A stretch of DNA of 35,643 nt from Apostichopus californicus (lineage: Eukaryota > Echinodermata > Holothuroidea > Aspidochirotida > Stichopodidae), in the NCBI GenBank assembly GCA_020650975.1, contig JAIPMN010010312.1:728-36370 (forward strand), in the 5' to 3' direction. The translations under genes were made by a program, and so were the position numbers. Below, one piece after another: positions 27,401 to 31,990 of the stretch; position 1 is the first letter of the stretch; the number at the start of each line of letters is the position of its first letter. The notes beneath the pieces are model-generated. The model was not told the DNA's origin. It ran no database searches and worked only from the letters and a program-made list of their open reading frames with translations.

Positions 27401-30400
27401 ACACAGTCAAATTTTGAACAGATTTTGTGTATTTGTTTTATTAAACTCACCATTAGCATGCAGGAAGATAGTCATGATGGTAGTATCCTCTCTATCAGCC
27501 TTCATTGCTGTACAATTGAAAACACCAAACGCATTGCTATTAGCATGGGTAATGGAAACAGAATATCCAGCTGTGTTTGTAGGAAGGTCTGGGATCATGG
27601 TATCATTCACTGTGGAGACAGGATGAACTTGTTTAGGCTGTCTTGTGTCATAAGCTCTAATTGAAGTCACAGCTGCATCATCATCTCCTGCTCCAAGATA
27701 ACACTCAAAGTGAGGAAGAGGCTCAGTAGAAACAGATCCAGCATCTTTTGACTTGAATGTCATCACAGTCAACTGAATCTTATCTGAAAATAAACAATAT
27801 TATAATGATGGTATATATCCTAGTTGCCTCTATTAATTAGGTTCTCCTTAAACAGAATTCTCTTAAACAGACCTTGGAAAGTTTACCAGAGTTTTCATCC
27901 ATGTATGTATTGATTGTATTGCTCAGCTTAGAAATTTGCCATGCGATCTGTATCTTCAGCTTGCAAACGCAACTTTAAGAAATGGTTACTTGTTCGCAAA
28001 CAATTAATGGACAATTCAAGTGAACACATGGTGCCATCCATAGGAAGTTGAACAGATCACATATATGCATTGCGTCAATCACATACAGGTGTGCTAATTA
28101 AAGTTCATTCTTGAACCACTCACAAAGTTTGTAATTGATTGTAAGTTGTAGATAACAGTAATACAATTCTAGTACATGTTACAAGGCTAAGCTTTTACTG
28201 CTAATGCAAATCTTGTTCAACTGAATTATTAATAGAATCAGCAGGTGATCAACACATCATGTGTAGTGTAATGAAAACTTTCATTTGTTTAGTAACAAGT
28301 GATTGCAAGATTATTTACCGAGCTGATAATTTTCAACGGATTAAGAACAGGAAAGAAACACCATGAAACTTAAAGCTTTGTAGCTTTTTCGGTTGACCTA
28401 CAATATGAAATTTTCATAGGATCTATTTGTAGTTGTATCGCAATATCAAATTTCATAAGTTAATGACCACGATCCCTTTAGAATTGATATGCAGAAAATC
28501 AAAACCACAGTACACGATTATCTCAGTCATTTTGGTAAAACATTTTCGACAAAATAGCATAGAACTGCCGAGTTGGTAAGGCTTCACTGTGTCATACACT
28601 AACAACGGTAGGATAATATTAGGTTCGTTAACACAAAAAACGTGAAGAAAAATTGTTTCGTGTCAGAATACCAATGCACTTAAGGTGACCAAACACATCC
28701 TAAAGTATTTCTTGTGGCATGTTCTACATGTCACCTTTCATATTTGGAAAGATTAGAACAATTTAAGGAGCTTTGAGACAAGGTTGCTGTTATCGCTACC
28801 ATGATATGCAGCAAACAGTTTTCAGACTTTCACCTAACACCAGTTCAAAGATAGATGCTTTGTCAACCTTAGATTTTCATTGAGTGAAAGATCGCTTTGA
28901 TTTAGGTAGTGTAAATGTAGTAATAGTGACATTTGTGCATGTCCCATTCTGCACCTAAAACACAAGATAAATAATTGGGAAAGTGTACGAAGTCGCGCTA
29001 ATCGAGTAGCAGCTCAAAGTTGTAGGGAGGTACTGCATAGGCTTAGGGCTCAGGCACACCAACCGACTGTATAGGACATGCCTAAGCAAATTTTAATTAC
29101 AATTGAAAGTGTTGATTGCAAGTACGTGTTGATCAATTGGGTGAATTGTAGTCTACATGTAGTTACAATGTTATTTACTATTTTAACTATAAACTAGCCC
29201 TGGCAAACAAACAAAATTGCCCTCGCACAGGCATTCGCAGGAGCTCTTTTATAGTCACAAATAGCCCCCCTTAATTTTTGTTAAATTCTGACCCTGCTTG
29301 TATCTTTTTTGCAGTATCAAATAAATACTGTACACCAGTATTTACATAAATTTCCTATCATAAACAGTTTCCACAGTACAGGGAATAGACGTTTTCCAAT
29401 GATTTGAATGGGTTAAACAGTAGTCTGCAAAATACTATCTGAAAATATTATATGATCATATTAGCTGCATTCATTGTACACAAAGAGCTCTTATTACGAA
29501 TTTGTGACCACAACTGCGTACAGACTACATGATAAACCTACATACATGTGCATTTTGGGAGATGGGTGGTATAGGAAGGCACTGAACTATTAACTCAGAT
29601 GGCCCCTCATCTCCCATCATCAATATAGTTAATAATATTATACATTTTGTAATAATTTTACAAGTTCAGTATTTGCAACTACATTAGTTCCACACTGTGT
29701 GACAACAAATTTTGCAAGAAATGGAAAGCTCTTTGTCATTCGTTTTACAATTAGGATATGTCTGTCATTTATGAGAGATATAGCATGGTATAAGTTAAAA
29801 GCATGTTTATTTCAGTTGTGTTTTGACATTGCACTTGCAACTATTGTTTTGTTTTTTCTTGGCAGATTGTAGACCTTAATTACAGTACAGTATTCTCAAT
29901 ACAATCAAATATAACAGAGAAAGAACTGTCAAGAACTGCTTACTCTAGTTACTGTAAAATGTCTGTGTAGGTAAATAAAAGTTAGAAATGCCTTCGATGC
30001 TAGGATCCTCCTTCATTTGGTATTAACTGAACAAATTTTCAAAGACAACTGGAAACACATTAAAGGGACATATGGACAGTCAGCTCTGAAATTAATTACA
30101 CAGAACAATGAGAGACCTGATGAAAGGGAGATGATAACTAGTATAAAAGGACTATGGAGATAAACTCTACAGAGCCTGGGTGTCACAATGGGCAGTGTTG
30201 TACAGTACGTCTAACAGACTGATCTCAGTCTCTAGACCTCTTTTTACTGGTCTTGTCTCAAATATATTACTGGGTTTCGATCGGAGCCCAGCTCATATGT
30301 AGCTTTAAATGACAAATCATGAAAATCATGTCATTCGTTTTCATTTAGACCCAATTTAACTTATTAATCGTAGTAAAAACAGGAACTCCAAAAACATTTA

Positions 30401-31990
30401 ATTGGTCTACCTGTTTCTCACCTAAAGCATTTTGTCGTTTGGGTTTGCATTGCACCTAACGGGGTTCAAAAAAATGTGAAACGTACACTGTACCAAACAT
30501 TATAAATTACAGCTGTCATATATGTATTCAAATAATGTCCCACTTTGTAGCTTGAGATTCACCAAGGTACTGATACGAGTCCATGTTTCATCATTTGTTG
30601 TGATAATATTGTAGCGGAAAGCTACGACTTTTCCTTAGTGAGATACGTTTCGTTTCCTCAGGGGTTACATCTGTTGAGCTCCGCGGAGACAACGAGAGAT
30701 GTTTATCCGGAACAAGAACTGATTACGTAATTTTGCTATATCGATGTATTCCCGTGACTGGCATAGGCAGGCACGGCGGTGGGTGTATGAGTCGATCCCA
30801 TTAGTCGCGGCTCACTGTAGTTATATACAGGTAGTCCCTGATTGGTCTAAGCCTTTTTACAGTTTATGTACGGACGTGTGTATACGGGAGTTATTTCTGG
30901 GGTATTTAATGAAGGGTTCTTTCGTTAATGAAAGAGTCGGTCGGGTGCAAGACGAGGAACTTTCCTTTTAGCGGCTCGTGGTAAAGCTTATGATATTTGC
31001 ATGTAAAGTTTATGATATTTGCCTAAGTCCAAACAAATGTGTTTAAGCATTTTAAGGGATTGCCCGACACCTGCGCTGCCCGAGTCCAGCGGATTGCCCG
31101 ACACCTGCGCTGCCCGAGTCAAGCGGATTGCCCGACACCTGCGCTGCCCGAGTTCAGCGGATTGCCCGACCCTTGCGCTGCCCGAGTCAAGTGGATTGCC
31201 CGACACCTAGGCTGTCCGACACCGGTGGATTGCCGACGTCTAGACTGCCCGACCCTTGCGCAGCCCCAGTCTAACTTATGCCTGCTTATCCTTGGGTTGT
31301 GCCCGACCCCAGTACGTTATATTGGGCAAATGTAAATATGTGTGTATTATACGCTGTAGATGTAGAACGAGATGAGAAATCATACTTTAATTAATCCTAC
31401 AACTCTGGTGTCTGCCTCCTGATTAGAGTTAATCTGTACCCGTCCCCCATCTACCTCCCCTACTCTCCTCCAGTTGGTTTCGAGACAGGTTTTACACTAC
31501 CAGACGTTGGCGGCGTTACAATATTTTAGTTCTCTACCTAATGTAACAGTCATAACGACACCCAGCTGTTGAGTGTGTCTCACCGAACATATTTTAGCAC
31601 AAGGATTTCCTGTGTCAAAGAAGTTACTCACGGAAACATTTTCTGCCATACAACTTAAGTCATGGCCATATTTCTAGAGGGATGGAAGGGGAAAGGAATC
31701 AGGGCCAGAGAGACTTTTAGCCTATCAATGATATGGATGGAATCATGACCATCATTGAAATACAAGATTTGAAAATACTAAGTTCTGAGACGCACAGGCT
31801 TATGTTATAGCTGTTAGCTTAAACTTACGAGGTCCAATCCATAGGCTATATCTCCTTTCACAAACTCTCACTTTCAGAGATACCACTTACCTCTTCGTCC
31901 ACATGTTCCCGTTAGAGCTGCAGTATACCGTAAAATGAAACAGATCACAGTCAATCGGAGACAAACGTCAATAGGTGTCCCACGAAACAT
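203..31990 (-). CDS. Tie-like ectodomain receptor, probably a receptor-type protein tyrosine phosphatase (15 exons, 3'-partial)
   Basis: Whole-gene entry. Fifteen exons join to 2805 nt (935 codons) with no internal stop and consistent phases. Order: signal peptide (about 1-27), Ig1 (34-144), Ig2 (145-229), five EGF-like modules (229-469), Ig3 (470-570), FN3-1 (571-676), FN3-2 (676-775), Ser/Thr stalk, transmembrane helix (807-827), cytoplasmic start (828-935). The ectodomain order equals that of Tie receptors, and EGF2 has the Tie-like F-C-L-x-D-P-x-G-C block. Residues 912-934 (I-L-V-x-D-L-E-E-Y-Y ... E-F) resemble the segment just ahead of a receptor-type tyrosine phosphatase domain, not a Tie kinase juxtamembrane region. 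The expected role is a plasma-membrane receptor that dephosphorylates phosphotyrosine. The catalytic domain lies left of the window, so enzyme class is inferred. Alternative: a Tie-family kinase with a divergent juxtamembrane region. Confidence 0.75.
441..450 (-). promoter_or_regulatory. Tandem (NAGNAG) splice acceptor of exon 15
   Basis: The intron 14 to exon 15 border reads aaaacagcag|tc on the minus strand. The first AG (445-446) gives residues A-V at the junction and the second (442-443) removes one codon to give V alone. Both keep the frame, so two isoforms differing by one alanine are possible. The exon start used here (444) is the first AG. Confidence 0.6.
445..2213 (-). other. Intron 14 (1.8 kb)
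   Basis: It holds the tRNA-like sequence at 974-1044. Short ORFs on both strands (for example 720-1007) have no domain pattern and no splice context. Nothing else is recognised. Confidence 0.8.
974..1044 (+). repeat. tRNA-like sequence, probable SINE head
   Basis: The plus strand starts GCTGAATAGCTCAGTTGGTAG, which contains a good A box (TAGCTCAGTTGG). A near stem-loop CTGAG-TTAGTAA-CCCAG follows, in the place of the anticodon arm (loop would read AGT). GCCTTGAATCTTG sits where the B box GGTTCGAATCC belongs, and TAGCC pairs in part with the 5' GCT. The decayed B box and imperfect stems argue against a working tRNA. It lies in intron 14, antisense to the gene. The 3' body of the SINE is not resolved. 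Confidence 0.55.
2214..2287 (-). CDS. Exon 14: cytoplasmic juxtamembrane segment
   Basis: 74 nt, phase 2 in and phase 1 out. Acceptor is actttgtttctag at 2288 and donor is gtattgtc at 2213. The product is R-K-T-S-K-P-P-Q-P-R-V-T-P and S-Y-S-N-P-V-S-T-N-D-E. It is basic and proline-rich. The tyrosine in Y-S-N-P (about residue 845) has the Y-x-N form bound by Grb2-type SH2 domains when phosphorylated, and the proline-rich stretch could bind SH3 domains; both roles are inferred from motif form only. Confidence 0.85.
2288..2890 (-). other. Intron 13 (0.6 kb) with GAAA microsatellite
   Basis: A short (GAAA)n tract lies at about 2807-2837 on the plus strand, close to the donor side. No other signal is seen. 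Confidence 0.75.
2891..3005 (-). CDS. Exon 13: transmembrane helix
   Basis: 115 nt, phase 1 in and phase 2 out. Acceptor is cataactttag at 3006 and donor is gtaacaaa at 2890. The product is I-T-E-N-Q-P-E-P-P-T-S-N-N-A, then W-I-V-S-I-P-L-A-V-L-L-I-I-I-L-L-I-V-V-Y, then I-P-Y-R. The 21-residue hydrophobic run (about residues 807-827) is a single-pass membrane helix, and the basic residues that follow (R-R-K across the next junction) are the usual stop-transfer signal. This fixes the topology: everything encoded to the right is outside the cell, everything to the left is cytoplasmic. Confidence 0.92.
3522..3799 (-). pseudogene. Broken tandem copy of FN3 exon 12
   Basis: This stretch closely repeats exon 12 and about 50 bases of its upstream intron: compare 3522-3799 with about 3866-4140. 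The acceptor ttgatcaatag is kept (at 3749), so the copy could still be recognised by the splicing machinery. It lacks one base near 3610 (plus strand ccaggccaag against ccaggctcaag in exon 12), which shifts the frame after the G-L-x-P-G-E region and leads to a TAG near 3534. It also lacks the stalk segment and the donor of exon 12. It is best read as a dead exon duplicate inside intron 12. Confidence 0.85.
3810..4089 (-). CDS. Exon 12: fibronectin type III domain 2, second part, and Ser/Thr stalk
   Basis: 280 nt, phase 0 in and phase 1 out. Acceptor is ttgatcaatag at 4090 and donor is gttagtca at 3809 (less typical than gtaag or gtgag). The product begins V-D-D-N-D-I-T-C-S-T-G-I-N-S-Y-T-I-Y-Y-K-V and has the FN3 L-E-P-G-E-N-Y-T-F-M-V-S-L block. 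It then passes into a short stalk with two copies of P-M-x-S-T-S-T-x, likely O-glycosylated, and ends Q-K-G before the transmembrane exon. A broken tandem copy of this exon lies just downstream at 3522-3799. Confidence 0.9.
3817..3864 (-). repeat. 24-bp coding tandem duplication in the stalk
   Basis: Two adjacent 24-base units (3841-3864 and 3817-3840 on the minus strand) share the core CATCTACTTCAAC. They encode P-M-P-S-T-S-T-R and P-M-S-S-T-S-T-P. The duplication keeps the frame and lengthens the Ser/Thr stalk by eight residues, so it may vary between alleles. Confidence 0.85.
4090..4586 (-). other. Intron 11 (0.5 kb) with a long purine-rich tract
   Basis: From about 4205 to 4385 the plus strand is nearly all purine (repeated ggaag, gggaag and gatgag units), so the transcript carries a long C/U-rich stretch about 120-300 bases ahead of the exon 12 acceptor. 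Such a tract may bind pyrimidine-tract proteins or form triplex DNA; this is inference from composition only. Confidence 0.7.
4587..4654 (-). CDS. Exon 11: fibronectin type III domain 2, first part
   Basis: 68 nt, phase 1 in and phase 0 out. Acceptor is ctgttatttacag at 4655 and donor is gtatgcta at 4586. The product is V-Q-S-T-P-T-A-V-M-A-T-V-T and D-L-N-Q-L-N-V-T-W-Q. The L-N-V-T-W is the B strand of an FN3 domain with its tryptophan. The domain is completed by exon 12 across a phase-0 intron, a common place for FN3 domains to be split. Found by splice sites and frame joining. Confidence 0.85.
4655..5107 (-). other. Intron 10 (0.45 kb)
   Basis: AT-rich sequence between the two FN3 exons. 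I see no feature in it. Confidence 0.7.
5108..5422 (-). CDS. Exon 10: fibronectin type III domain 1
   Basis: 105 codons, phase 1 to phase 1. Acceptor is atttccattcag at 5423 and donor is gtgagtta at 5107. A whole FN3 domain in one exon: start E-L-P-I-I-S-E-S-P-E, B strand S-I-T-I-K-W-R-A-W, C strand V-V-G-Y-I-V-H-Y-R-K, the L in Q-T-N-L-E-E-D-T-K-Y-V-F-S-V-S-A-V (the invariant L..x..Y and A-V pattern), then G-E-G-P-I-G-P-P-V-S-V-K-T. Membrane-proximal FN3 repeats occur in both Tie receptors and many receptor phosphatases. Confidence 0.92.
5423..7158 (-). other. Intron 9 (1.7 kb)
   Basis: AT-rich. Short ORFs such as 5962-6198 and 5945-6151 overlap each other in opposite directions and show no domain. 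No repeat or RNA gene is recognised. Confidence 0.7.
7159..7461 (-). CDS. Exon 9: third Ig-like domain
   Basis: 101 codons, phase 1 to phase 1, donor gtaagata at 7158. The acceptor used is ttctctttacataacag at 7462, because the alternative AG at 7484 puts the exon in phase 0 and makes an immediate stop from the upstream phase-1 exon. The product begins I-I-N-V-T-G-N-K-T, has W-S-V-T-C-W-V-E-E-L and K-Y-T-V-Y-L, and ends with A-G-D-I-Y-Y-C-V-I-R plus a G strand. The C-W-V and D-x-Y-Y-C pair is a standard Ig core. Its position after the EGF modules and before the FN3 repeats matches Ig3 of Tie receptors. Confidence 0.87.
7462..8329 (-). other. Intron 8, part left of the inserted element
   Basis: AT-rich near the exon 9 acceptor, with A/T runs at 7495-7520 on the plus strand. 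The ORF at 7948-8136 shows no domain. No feature is seen. Confidence 0.65.
8330..10177. mobile_element. DNA transposon-like element with terminal inverted repeats, in intron 8
   Basis: The ends are perfect inverted repeats of 18 bases: AAAGACCAACTATGGAGA at 8330-8347 and its reverse complement at 10160-10177. The 1848-bp body contains a poly-G run near 8360-8372 and a minus-strand THAP-type ORF near 9866, which suggests a P-element-like (THAP) source. No clear target-site duplication is seen in the flanks, so the exact borders and the superfamily are uncertain. No full transposase frame exists, so it cannot move by itself. Confidence 0.75.
9606..9866 (-). pseudogene. Remnant THAP-type zinc-finger ORF of the transposon
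   Basis: From a Met at 9866 the frame reads M-P-Q-F-C-V-V-G-G-C-S-Y, then S-F-F-S-F-P and L-W-I-N-F-V-R. This matches the start of a THAP domain: M-P-x-x-C-x(4)-C, F-x-F-P and a central W. The expected C-x2-H-F end of the domain is not in this frame and the ORF stops after 87 codons from that Met, so the copy is truncated or shifted. THAP domains bind DNA and occur in P-element transposases. The frame stays open upstream to 9971. Confidence 0.6.
10178..10764 (-). other. Intron 8, part right of the inserted element
   Basis: No supported feature. The plus-strand ORF at 10520-10789 is only the reverse of intron 8 and the end of exon 8. Confidence 0.65.
10765..10905 (-). CDS. Exon 8: EGF-like module 5
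   Basis: 47 codons, phase 1 to phase 1. Acceptor is ctctcatttcag at 10906 and donor is gtaatttg at 10764. The product reads E-C-Q-A-G-F-F-G-D-N-C-T-N-E-C-H-C, D-A-C-D-R-V-T-G-E-C, then V-G-C-C-K-H-Q-W and S-R-C-Q-E-G. The first half is a regular EGF start. The second half has an unusual adjacent C-C and lacks the typical C-x-C-x-x-G-(F/Y). It is the last EGF module before Ig3. Confidence 0.87.
10906..11805 (-). other. Intron 7 (0.9 kb) with a short direct repeat
   Basis: Two near-identical 25/26-base copies sharing CATCCCAAATAAGTAGA lie at 11667-11691 and 11735-11760, 68 bases apart start to start. The rest shows nothing recognised. Confidence 0.65.
11806..11961 (-). CDS. Exon 7: EGF-like module 4
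   Basis: 52 codons, phase 1 to phase 1. Acceptor is atttgtccatag at 11962 and donor is gtaatttc at 11805. The product begins I-P-D-V-C-P-M-G-Y-Y-G-N-Q-C-T-E-K-C-M-C and continues F-G-G-A-V-C-D-K-L-S-G-R-C-E-D-T-S-C-A-P-G, ending G-Q-S-C-L. The loop between the last two cysteines (A-P-G-S-M-L-D-T-N-G-Q-S) is longer than usual. Preceded by the longest intron of the gene (5.7 kb). Confidence 0.88.
   Translation of the reverse strand, partial: FLMFVQWVTMVTNVQRNVCVLVVLFVISFQEDVKIPAVPQVQCWIQMASPV
12250..12850. repeat. Imperfect tandem repeat block, four units
   Basis: Four diverged copies of a unit of about 135-175 bases carry the phrases aatgtg(g/a)t(a/c), cacaccaaatatg and gatatcgt(g/t)tt, with tgacc(t/c) blocks between. 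They start near 12310, 12446, 12625 and 12760. The block ends with gtcacaaacgcacaccca. The pattern (tgacctttgacc... accaaatatg... cttcttgagatat) resembles interspersed repeats common in marine invertebrate genomes. It lies in intron 6. Confidence 0.6.
12851..14804 (-). other. Intron 6, middle part
   Basis: AT-rich. Small ORFs at 13008-13211, 13709-13897 and 13785-13979 show no domain pattern. A short (gga)c-rich stretch near 13350-13390 (gaggacgaacggacggatgaacgga) is simple-repeat-like. No exon with an EGF cysteine pattern was found. Confidence 0.6.
14805..16150. mobile_element. Non-autonomous inverted-repeat transposon-like element in intron 6
   Basis: The left end TTGTTCACACTTAAGAA (14805-14821) and the reverse complement of the right end, TTGTTCACATTTAAGAA (16150-16134), differ at one base. 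The inverted similarity goes on inward: both arms also carry AAGTCCGCAAGG followed by G-rich sequence and GATTA, then a second GTTCACA-type motif. That gives imperfect arms of about 70-90 bases around a 1.35-kb body. The only internal ORF (15688-15870, 60 codons) shows no transposase motif. No clear target-site duplication was found, so family is open. Confidence 0.7.
16151..17674 (-). other. Intron 6, part next to the exon 6 donor
   Basis: AT-rich. The phrase ctatagtgtgtaca occurs twice near 17336 and 17352. No supported gene or RNA. Confidence 0.6.
17675..17809 (-). CDS. Exon 6: EGF-like module 3
   Basis: 45 codons, phase 1 to phase 1. Acceptor is tttttttacag at 17810, with a strong pyrimidine tract, and donor is gtaagttg at 17674. 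The product begins E-C-E-P-G-K-Y-G-A-G-C-L-Q-D-C-H-C and has D-S-C-N-R-F-T-G-E-C-D-T-G-R-C, ending S-G-S-N-C-Q. The opening C-x-P-G-x-Y-G-x-x-C-x(3)-C-x-C is the usual EGF start. The exon is too short for the translated track because it is flanked by stops, and was found by splice-site and cysteine pattern. Confidence 0.88.
17810..18887 (-). other. Intron 5 (1.1 kb)
   Basis: A small local repeat of caatctaactacca with related ataccaca phrases lies at about 18767-18825. The ORF at 18217-18402 has no domain. Nothing else is seen. Confidence 0.65.
18888..19043 (-). CDS. Exon 5: EGF-like module 2 with Tie-like F-C-L-x-D-P-x-G-C block
   Basis: 52 codons, phase 1 to phase 1, acceptor ttcttttcag at 19044 and donor gtgagtat at 18887. 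The product starts G-C-G-P-D-K-F-G-S-S-C-E-F-E-C and continues with R-L-F-C-L-I-D-P-F-G-C-R-C and S-G-F-K-D-L-N-C. The F-C-L-x-D-P-x-G-C-x-C block in place of the usual N-G-G-x-C segment is, from my knowledge of the family, the distinguishing feature of the second EGF module in Tie1/Tie2. This is the strongest single piece of evidence that the ectodomain is homologous to Tie and not merely a generic EGF receptor. Confidence 0.92.
19044..19834 (-). other. Intron 4 (0.8 kb)
   Basis: No feature. A 129-codon plus-strand ORF (19525-19914) runs over part of this intron and the reverse of exon 4. Its protein shows no domain and it ends in exon 4 antisense, so it is not annotated as a gene. Confidence 0.65.
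19835..19969 (-). CDS. Exon 4: EGF-like module 1
   Basis: 45 codons, phase 1 to phase 1, acceptor ctgttaacag at 19970 and donor gtttgtac at 19834 (a weaker donor than its neighbours). The product has C-S-S-G-R-W-G-P-P-G-C, then C-N-N-C-Y-N-G-G-V-C, D-E-T-G-R-C-I-C and P-G-F-M-G-Q-N-C. The spacing is that of the Tie/MEGF-type EGF unit: C-x(n)-G-x-x-C-x(3)-C-x(2)-C-x-N-G-G-x-C-x(6)-G-x-C-x-C-x-x-G-x-x-G-x-x-C. It follows Ig2 as in Tie receptors and is the first of five EGF modules. Confidence 0.9.
19970..22313 (-). other. Intron 3 (2.3 kb) with an interspersed-repeat block
   Basis: A poly-G run is at about 20082-20099. From about 21110 to 21860 the plus strand has the repeated tgaccttt / ccaaatttgaaggtt / gtcacaaacacgcacacacagatggc phrases seen in similar form in intron 6, so it is read as an interspersed repeat. 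The ORF at 21653-21967 lies inside this repeat and is not taken as a gene. Confidence 0.6.
22314..22565 (-). CDS. Exon 3: second Ig-like domain
   Basis: 84 codons, phase 1 to phase 1. Acceptor is tttatgtttacag at 22566 and donor is gtaagaat at 22313. The product runs A-Y-V-V-P-V-N-R-Q ... R-L-I-V-R-G. It holds the classic Ig F-strand block D-N-G-L-Y-E-C-H-I and a W (K-Y-N-W-R-I-N-G) in the C-strand region. The expected first cysteine of the disulfide pair is absent: the position reads G-V-V-I-D-M-D-W. That may mean a disulfide-free or rearranged Ig fold. Sequons N-G-T and N-K-T are present. Its place between Ig1 and the EGF modules equals Ig2 of Tie receptors. Confidence 0.88.
22566..27450 (-). 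other. Intron 2 (4.9 kb)
   Basis: AT-rich and without a recognisable exon, RNA gene or repeat end. C-rich stretches are at 25345-25370 and 25620-25655 on the plus strand. ORFs at 23416-23610, 24681-24956 and 25275-25487 have no domain pattern. I cannot exclude an old, strongly decayed repeat. Confidence 0.6.
27451..27783 (-). CDS. Exon 2: first Ig-like domain
   Basis: 111 codons, phase 1 in and phase 1 out. Acceptor is tttattttcag at 27784 and donor is gtgagttt at 27450. The product begins D-K-I-Q-L-T-V-M-T-F and ends T-I-M-T-I-F-L-H-A-N-G. Two cysteines fit an Ig pair: one in H-F-E-C-Y early, and one in F-G-V-F-N-C-T late. The late block sits after an A-G-Y-S-V-S-I strand, as in an Ig F strand. 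The domain follows the signal peptide directly, matching the N-terminal Ig domain of Tie receptors, but sequence alone is too divergent for me to assign it to a specific Ig subclass. N-glycosylation sequons (N-D-T, N-C-T) agree with an extracellular location. Confidence 0.85.
27784..30609 (-). other. Intron 1, left part
   Basis: AT-rich, no ORF of note. A weak A-box-like phrase (tgccgagttggtaaggc near 28567-28583) with a poor B-box-like ggttcgtta near 28623 is not enough to call a tRNA. Confidence 0.6.
30610..31520. mobile_element. Probable solo LTR of a retroelement, in intron 1
   Basis: A 911-bp unit begins TGTAGCGGAAAG (30610) and ends GGCGTTACA (31520), so it has the TG...CA ends with a TGTA/TACA inverted pair typical of LTRs. 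It is flanked on both sides by ATAT (30606-30609 and 31521-31524), which fits a 4-bp target duplication, though AT-rich flanks make chance possible. It is more GC-rich than the surroundings. No gag or pol frame lies beside it, so a solo LTR is the simplest reading. The 75-codon ORF at 30744-30971 within it has no domain. Confidence 0.6.
31057..31260. repeat. 34-bp minisatellite inside the probable LTR
   Basis: Six head-to-tail units of 34 bases begin at 31057, 31091, 31125, 31159, 31193 and 31227. Each starts ggattgcccgacacc and goes on with tgcgctgcccgagt. The first four are near identical and the last two are diverged. Because 34 is not a multiple of three, the unit reads through all three frames, which creates spurious ORFs on both strands. 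Confidence 0.9.
31521..31890 (-). other. Intron 1, part next to the exon 1 donor
   Basis: No supported feature apart from the start of the intron at the gtaagt donor. Confidence 0.65.
31891..31990 (-). CDS. Exon 1: start codon and signal peptide
   Basis: The reverse strand gives ATG at 31990-31988 and an open frame to a consensus donor (gtaagt, beginning at 31890), ending in phase 1. The 33 whole codons read MFRGTPIDVCLRLTVICFIL followed by R-Y-T-A-A-L and a short polar tail. This is an N-terminal signal peptide: one early Arg, a hydrophobic core and small residues near a likely cleavage site around residues 25-28. The start is chosen because the context has A at -3 (ACCAAAATG) and an in-frame TAA lies just upstream (32005-32003). 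The mature protein would begin shortly before the Ig1 exon. A separate noncoding first exon further upstream cannot be excluded. Confidence 0.8.

Noticed and set aside
27390-27664. Plus-strand ORFs over exon 2
   Set aside because: They are antisense shadows of the Ig1 exon with no domain of their own. The same holds for 22339-22737 (exon 3), 18842-19114 (exon 5) and 5238-5426 (exon 10).
28567-28633. tRNA-like A box (tgccgagttggtaaggc)
   Set aside because: The B-box-like ggttcgtta is poor and no acceptor or anticodon stem is convincing.
31019-31335. ORFs encoding repeated C-P-T-P-A-L-P-E-S-S-G-L-P units
   Set aside because: They are translations of a 34-bp minisatellite that is open in several frames on both strands, so coding is unlikely.
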